A DNA stretch of 55,804 nt from Anaerolineales bacterium (GTDB lineage Bacteria; Chloroflexota; Anaerolineae; Anaerolineales; Villigracilaceae): the NCBI GenBank assembly GCA_016789305.1, contig JAEURJ010000011.1, positions 1 to 55,804 of the forward strand, written 5' to 3'. The position numbers and the translations under genes were made by a program. This document shows positions 53,662 to 55,804 of the stretch, piece after piece (within the stretch, counting starts at the first letter, position 1; each line of letters opens with the position of its first letter). The notes beneath the pieces are model-generated. The model was not told where the DNA came from. It made no database searches and saw nothing but the letters and a program-made list of their open reading frames with translations.

Positions 53662-54549
53662 ATGAACAAAAAACACATGCTAATTATGCTCATCTGCTGT
53701 TTGCTTCCAATCGCAGGCTTTGCCGCTGTGTTTTTATTCAAGATTCCTCTGAACACGGCGTTGCTTGTGGGGCTGGCATTGCTTTGCCCGTTATCTCATC
53801 TGCTTATAAACAGACCCAACGCCATGATCAAAGTGCCGGCAACCTCAGAAGGTATTCCGGCCATCCGCGAGCTCACGGGTGAGGGGATCAATGTCAATAT
53901 CACCCTGCTGTTTGGATTGCCTCGCTACCGGGAAGTAGCAGATGCCTATCTCGGCGGTCTGGAAATGTTAGCAGCTAAGGGAAGGCCTCTCAAACAGGTA
54001 GCCTCTGTTGCTAGTTTTTTCCTCAGCCGTATCGATACTCTTATTGATCCGATACTTGAAAAGAAAATGAAGACAGATAACCCACAAGCTGGTATCGCTG
54101 AGCATTTGCAGGGACAAGTGGCGATTGCATCTGCCAAAGTAGCTTACGAGATGTATAAAGAAATATTTGGTAGTGAACGCTTCGCTAGCCTTGCAAAGAA
54201 AGGCGCACGCACCCAAAAATTACTGTGGGCCAGCACGAGCACGAAAAATCCGGCTTACAGCGACACGAAGTATATAGAGGCGCTCATCGGGCCAGACACC
54301 ATCAACACTGTCCCCATTGAGACATTAAATGCCTACCGCGACCACGGACATCCAGAACAGACTCTGGATCAAGAAGTACGCGAAGCCTACCAGTTGTTGG
54401 ATAGCCTTTCGTCTGTTGGGATAGATCTGGATGCCGTCACCCAGCAACTAGAAGACCAGGGGGTGGAAAAATTCATCACGGCATTTAACCGACTGATGGC
54501 TTCACTCAAAGAAAAAGCGGCTGGTGTTCATGAGCTGCATGGACGTTAG
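53662..54549 (+). pseudogene. Chimera of a DUF2933 membrane segment and a transaldolase C-terminal fragment
   Basis: Residues 1-49 have two helices ending [12 protein letters not shown], the DUF2933 pattern of small metal-island proteins. From [12 protein letters not shown] the frame is transaldolase, including the Schiff-base Lys57 and [11 protein letters not shown], up to a normal C terminus, but the first ~130 residues of transaldolase, with its catalytic Asp and Glu, are missing. The junction is in phase near 53809, so a membrane-tethered, inactive barrel fragment would be made. It ends the Rieske operon. Confidence 0.8.
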
Positions 54550-54606
54550 CAATGCAACACATCGAAGGCTACGAATCTATGAATATGTTGAGAGCACCGG
54601 CAAATT

Positions 54607-54619
54607 GGGCAATCGCATT
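54607..54619 (+). mobile_element. Solo end of the MITE family
   Basis: GGGCAATCGCATT repeats 13 bases of the MITE terminal inverted repeat with no matching partner nearby. It lies between the chimera and the cupin gene, at a point where gene content changes. Confidence 0.5.
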
Positions 54620-54641
54620 GTATTTGTAAGAGGAAAGATTC

Positions 54642-55007
54642 ATGAAATCCATAAATCTGTTTGAAAATTGGGAGTTCGATGATAAAGGACCTCATGCGGA
54701 TCCTTTGTATGTCGATAGGAATGGCAGGGCCATCCTATTCACGCTAAAGCCTGGCCAAACGATTCGGGAACACAATGCCCAAAGTTCACCCTTTTACGTG
54801 ATCATCCTTGGTGGACGAGGCATCTTTACCGGAGGAGATGGTGTTGAGCGGGTTGTGGGTTCAAATACCCTCCTTGTGTTTGAACCCGGTGAACAGCACA
54901 GTGTCCACGCTCTGGATAACCTCGTCTTTATTGGTTTTCTGCATGGAGCACCGGGAGCCCAAATCACGTCACCTGCTCTTAGTAAAACTGATGAGGTGCT
55001 CAGGTAA
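54642..55007 (+). CDS. Cupin-domain protein
   Basis: A single cupin barrel of 121 residues with motif 1 KPGQTIREHNAQSSPFYVIILGG-type (His, Glu/Gln positions) and motif 2 FEPGEQHSVHAL. The set could hold a metal. Small cupins act as sensors, isomerases or dioxygenases; the activity is not defined by sequence. It is followed by the DsbA-like gene on the same strand, 47 bases away. Confidence 0.85.
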   Translation: MKSINLFENWEFDDKGPHADPLYVDRNGRAILFTLKPGQTIREHNAQSSPFYVIILGGRGIFTGGDGVERVVGSNTLLVFEPGEQHSVHALDNLVFIGFLHGAPGAQITSPALSKTDEVLR

Positions 55008-55054
55008 AAGTGCTTTGCTATCTGGAACGTGCAGCGAAATGAGAGGTAGATACG

Positions 55055-55759
55055 ATGAAGAATGAAAATATTCCCGAATTGTGGGAGTGGGCTGAGTATT
55101 ATTGCCCCTGGTGTTATGTTGCCGCTGTGCGCCTGCAGAAGATCATGCCTGAATACCAGGGACGAGTGAAATTATGCCAACGGGCCTTTCCATTGGAAGT
55201 CTATGGGGGCGGTCCGCCTGATCGCAAAGAGCTCGAATTGGAAATATGGTTGGCAGCCTTGCAGGAGCCCGAGGCGGTATTCAAGCCTTTTAAGGAAGAT
55301 TGGCCATCCACTACCTTACCCGCTTTTGAAGGTGCGTGGTGTGCTTTTCAGCAGGATGAGCTCCGTGGACATGATTTTGACCTTCGTATCCGTAGAGCTT
55401 TCTTCGCTGAGGGTCGTAATATTGGGAAGCGCACGGTGATATTGGAACTTGCTCACGAAGCGGGCCTGGATATGGATCATTTCACCCGGCTGTTCAATAG
55501 TAGTGAAGCTCGTACTGCTGTCCTTGAGGAAGGACGGTTGGGCAAAGAGATCTATAAGGTCCATGGCACACCGACGGTGATGTTGGCCAATGGAAAAAAG
55601 CTGCGCCACCCATTGGCTTATCCAAACATCGAAAATGGAAAGACCCTGTCGGTTGGTAAACTACCGTGTTGCGGTGAAGGCTGCTATGAAGCCACGCGCG
55701 CTTTGTTTGAACAGGCTTTCAAATATGAACAGACTGTGATCTCACAAGAATTGAAATAA
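55055..55759 (+). CDS. DsbA/FrnE-like cytoplasmic thioredoxin-fold protein
   Basis: The active site is EYYCPWC (Cys17, Cys20), a helical insert follows, and cis-Pro is in GTPTVML. No signal peptide is present. A C-terminal GKLPCCGEGC cluster adds three Cys. It resembles DsbA-type FrnE/2-hydroxychromene-2-carboxylate isomerase relatives, and its Cys pair supports thiol chemistry. Partners unknown. Confidence 0.85.
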   Translation: MKNENIPELWEWAEYYCPWCYVAAVRLQKIMPEYQGRVKLCQRAFPLEVYGGGPPDRKELELEIWLAALQEPEAVFKPFKEDWPSTTLPAFEGAWCAFQQDELRGHDFDLRIRRAFFAEGRNIGKRTVILELAHEAGLDMDHFTRLFNSSEARTAVLEEGRLGKEIYKVHGTPTVMLANGKKLRHPLAYPNIENGKTLSVGKLPCCGEGCYEATRALFEQAFKYEQTVISQELK

Positions 55760-55804
55760 CCTTTGGATAGTCCTGAACAAAGCCTACTTGTCGCTAATTA
55801 TGAA

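Overview
The window looks like chromosomal DNA of an uncultured Chloroflexota bacterium, most likely class Anaerolineae. This is inferred from protein style (Thr/Pro-rich TPTPT linkers in surface proteins, circularly rearranged CcdA, SPW-VKOR protein, DUF1461 and DUF2085 membrane proteins); there is no rRNA or tRNA gene to confirm it. Almost the whole 55.8 kb is a metal and thiol-redox island: copper, zinc/cadmium and mercury handling, CuA-type electron-transfer proteins with their copper-insertion factors, thioredoxin-fold exporters, and seven YHS (TRASH) metal-binding domains. No gene-free stretch exceeds about 300 bases.

Layout. 1-5.4 kb: surface protein, Met-rich secreted protein, and an OmpR-type two-component system whose sensor loop is Met-rich. 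5.4-14.1 kb: His-tailed DMT exporter; minus-strand operon ArsR - small membrane protein - P1B-4 metal ATPase - membrane protein - SCO1 - PCu(A)C - rhodanese; plus-strand ArsR (CmtR-like) and a second metal ATPase with a CSC motif. 14.2-17.9 kb: five-gene operon PCYCGC lipoprotein - CuA protein - NosR/NapH-like polyferredoxin - CuA/cytochrome c fusion - DUF1573 protein. 18-27 kb: cell-wall proteins, an IS66 scar, an ABC transporter whose ATPase carries a YHS domain, a DUF1461 protein, a ZIP transporter. 27-30 kb: duplicated promoter scar, then merR-merA with a classical 19-bp-spacer promoter. 29.9-37.3 kb: copper operon CopA - Trx-like - TlpA - Lgt-like - broken methyltransferase - cupredoxin - membrane protein - YHS - multicopper oxidase. 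37-47 kb: zinc-ribbon and Met-rich small proteins, SPW-VKOR protein, epimerase, DUF305, YHS proteins, TlpA, DsbA, rhodanese, CcdA. 47-50.5 kb: NarL-type two-component system and DUF2085 protein. 50.5-55.8 kb: cupredoxin lipoprotein, two Rieske proteins, a DUF2933::transaldolase chimera, cupin and DsbA-like protein.

Two results stand out. First, two genes that appear to stop early at UGA (rhodanese at 6673..7146 and DUF1573 protein at 14200..14661) continue in frame through a conserved domain end, the UGA falls where I recall Cys in relatives, and each UGA is followed by a hairpin at the spacing expected for a bacterial SECIS. They look like unannotated selenoproteins, and each is the last gene of an operon concerned with CuA proteins (assembly factors in one, the CuA proteins themselves in the other). 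Second, an 18-bp palindrome close to ATAAGCAAAATGGCTTAT recurs at least a dozen times, usually with its centre 72-124 bases before a start codon. This defines a candidate regulon covering most of the copper, CuA and thiol-redox operons; the NarL-type regulator in the window is a plausible but unproven owner.

The island is also full of rearrangement: a 152-bp MITE with perfect 15-bp ends and 10-bp target duplication that splits a Met-rich gene, an IS66 scar that beheads a peptidase, a duplicated promoter/signal-peptide segment fused to a hydrolase fragment, a DUF2933-transaldolase fusion, an aldehyde dehydrogenase stub, two genes with in-frame amber codons and one homopolymer frameshift.
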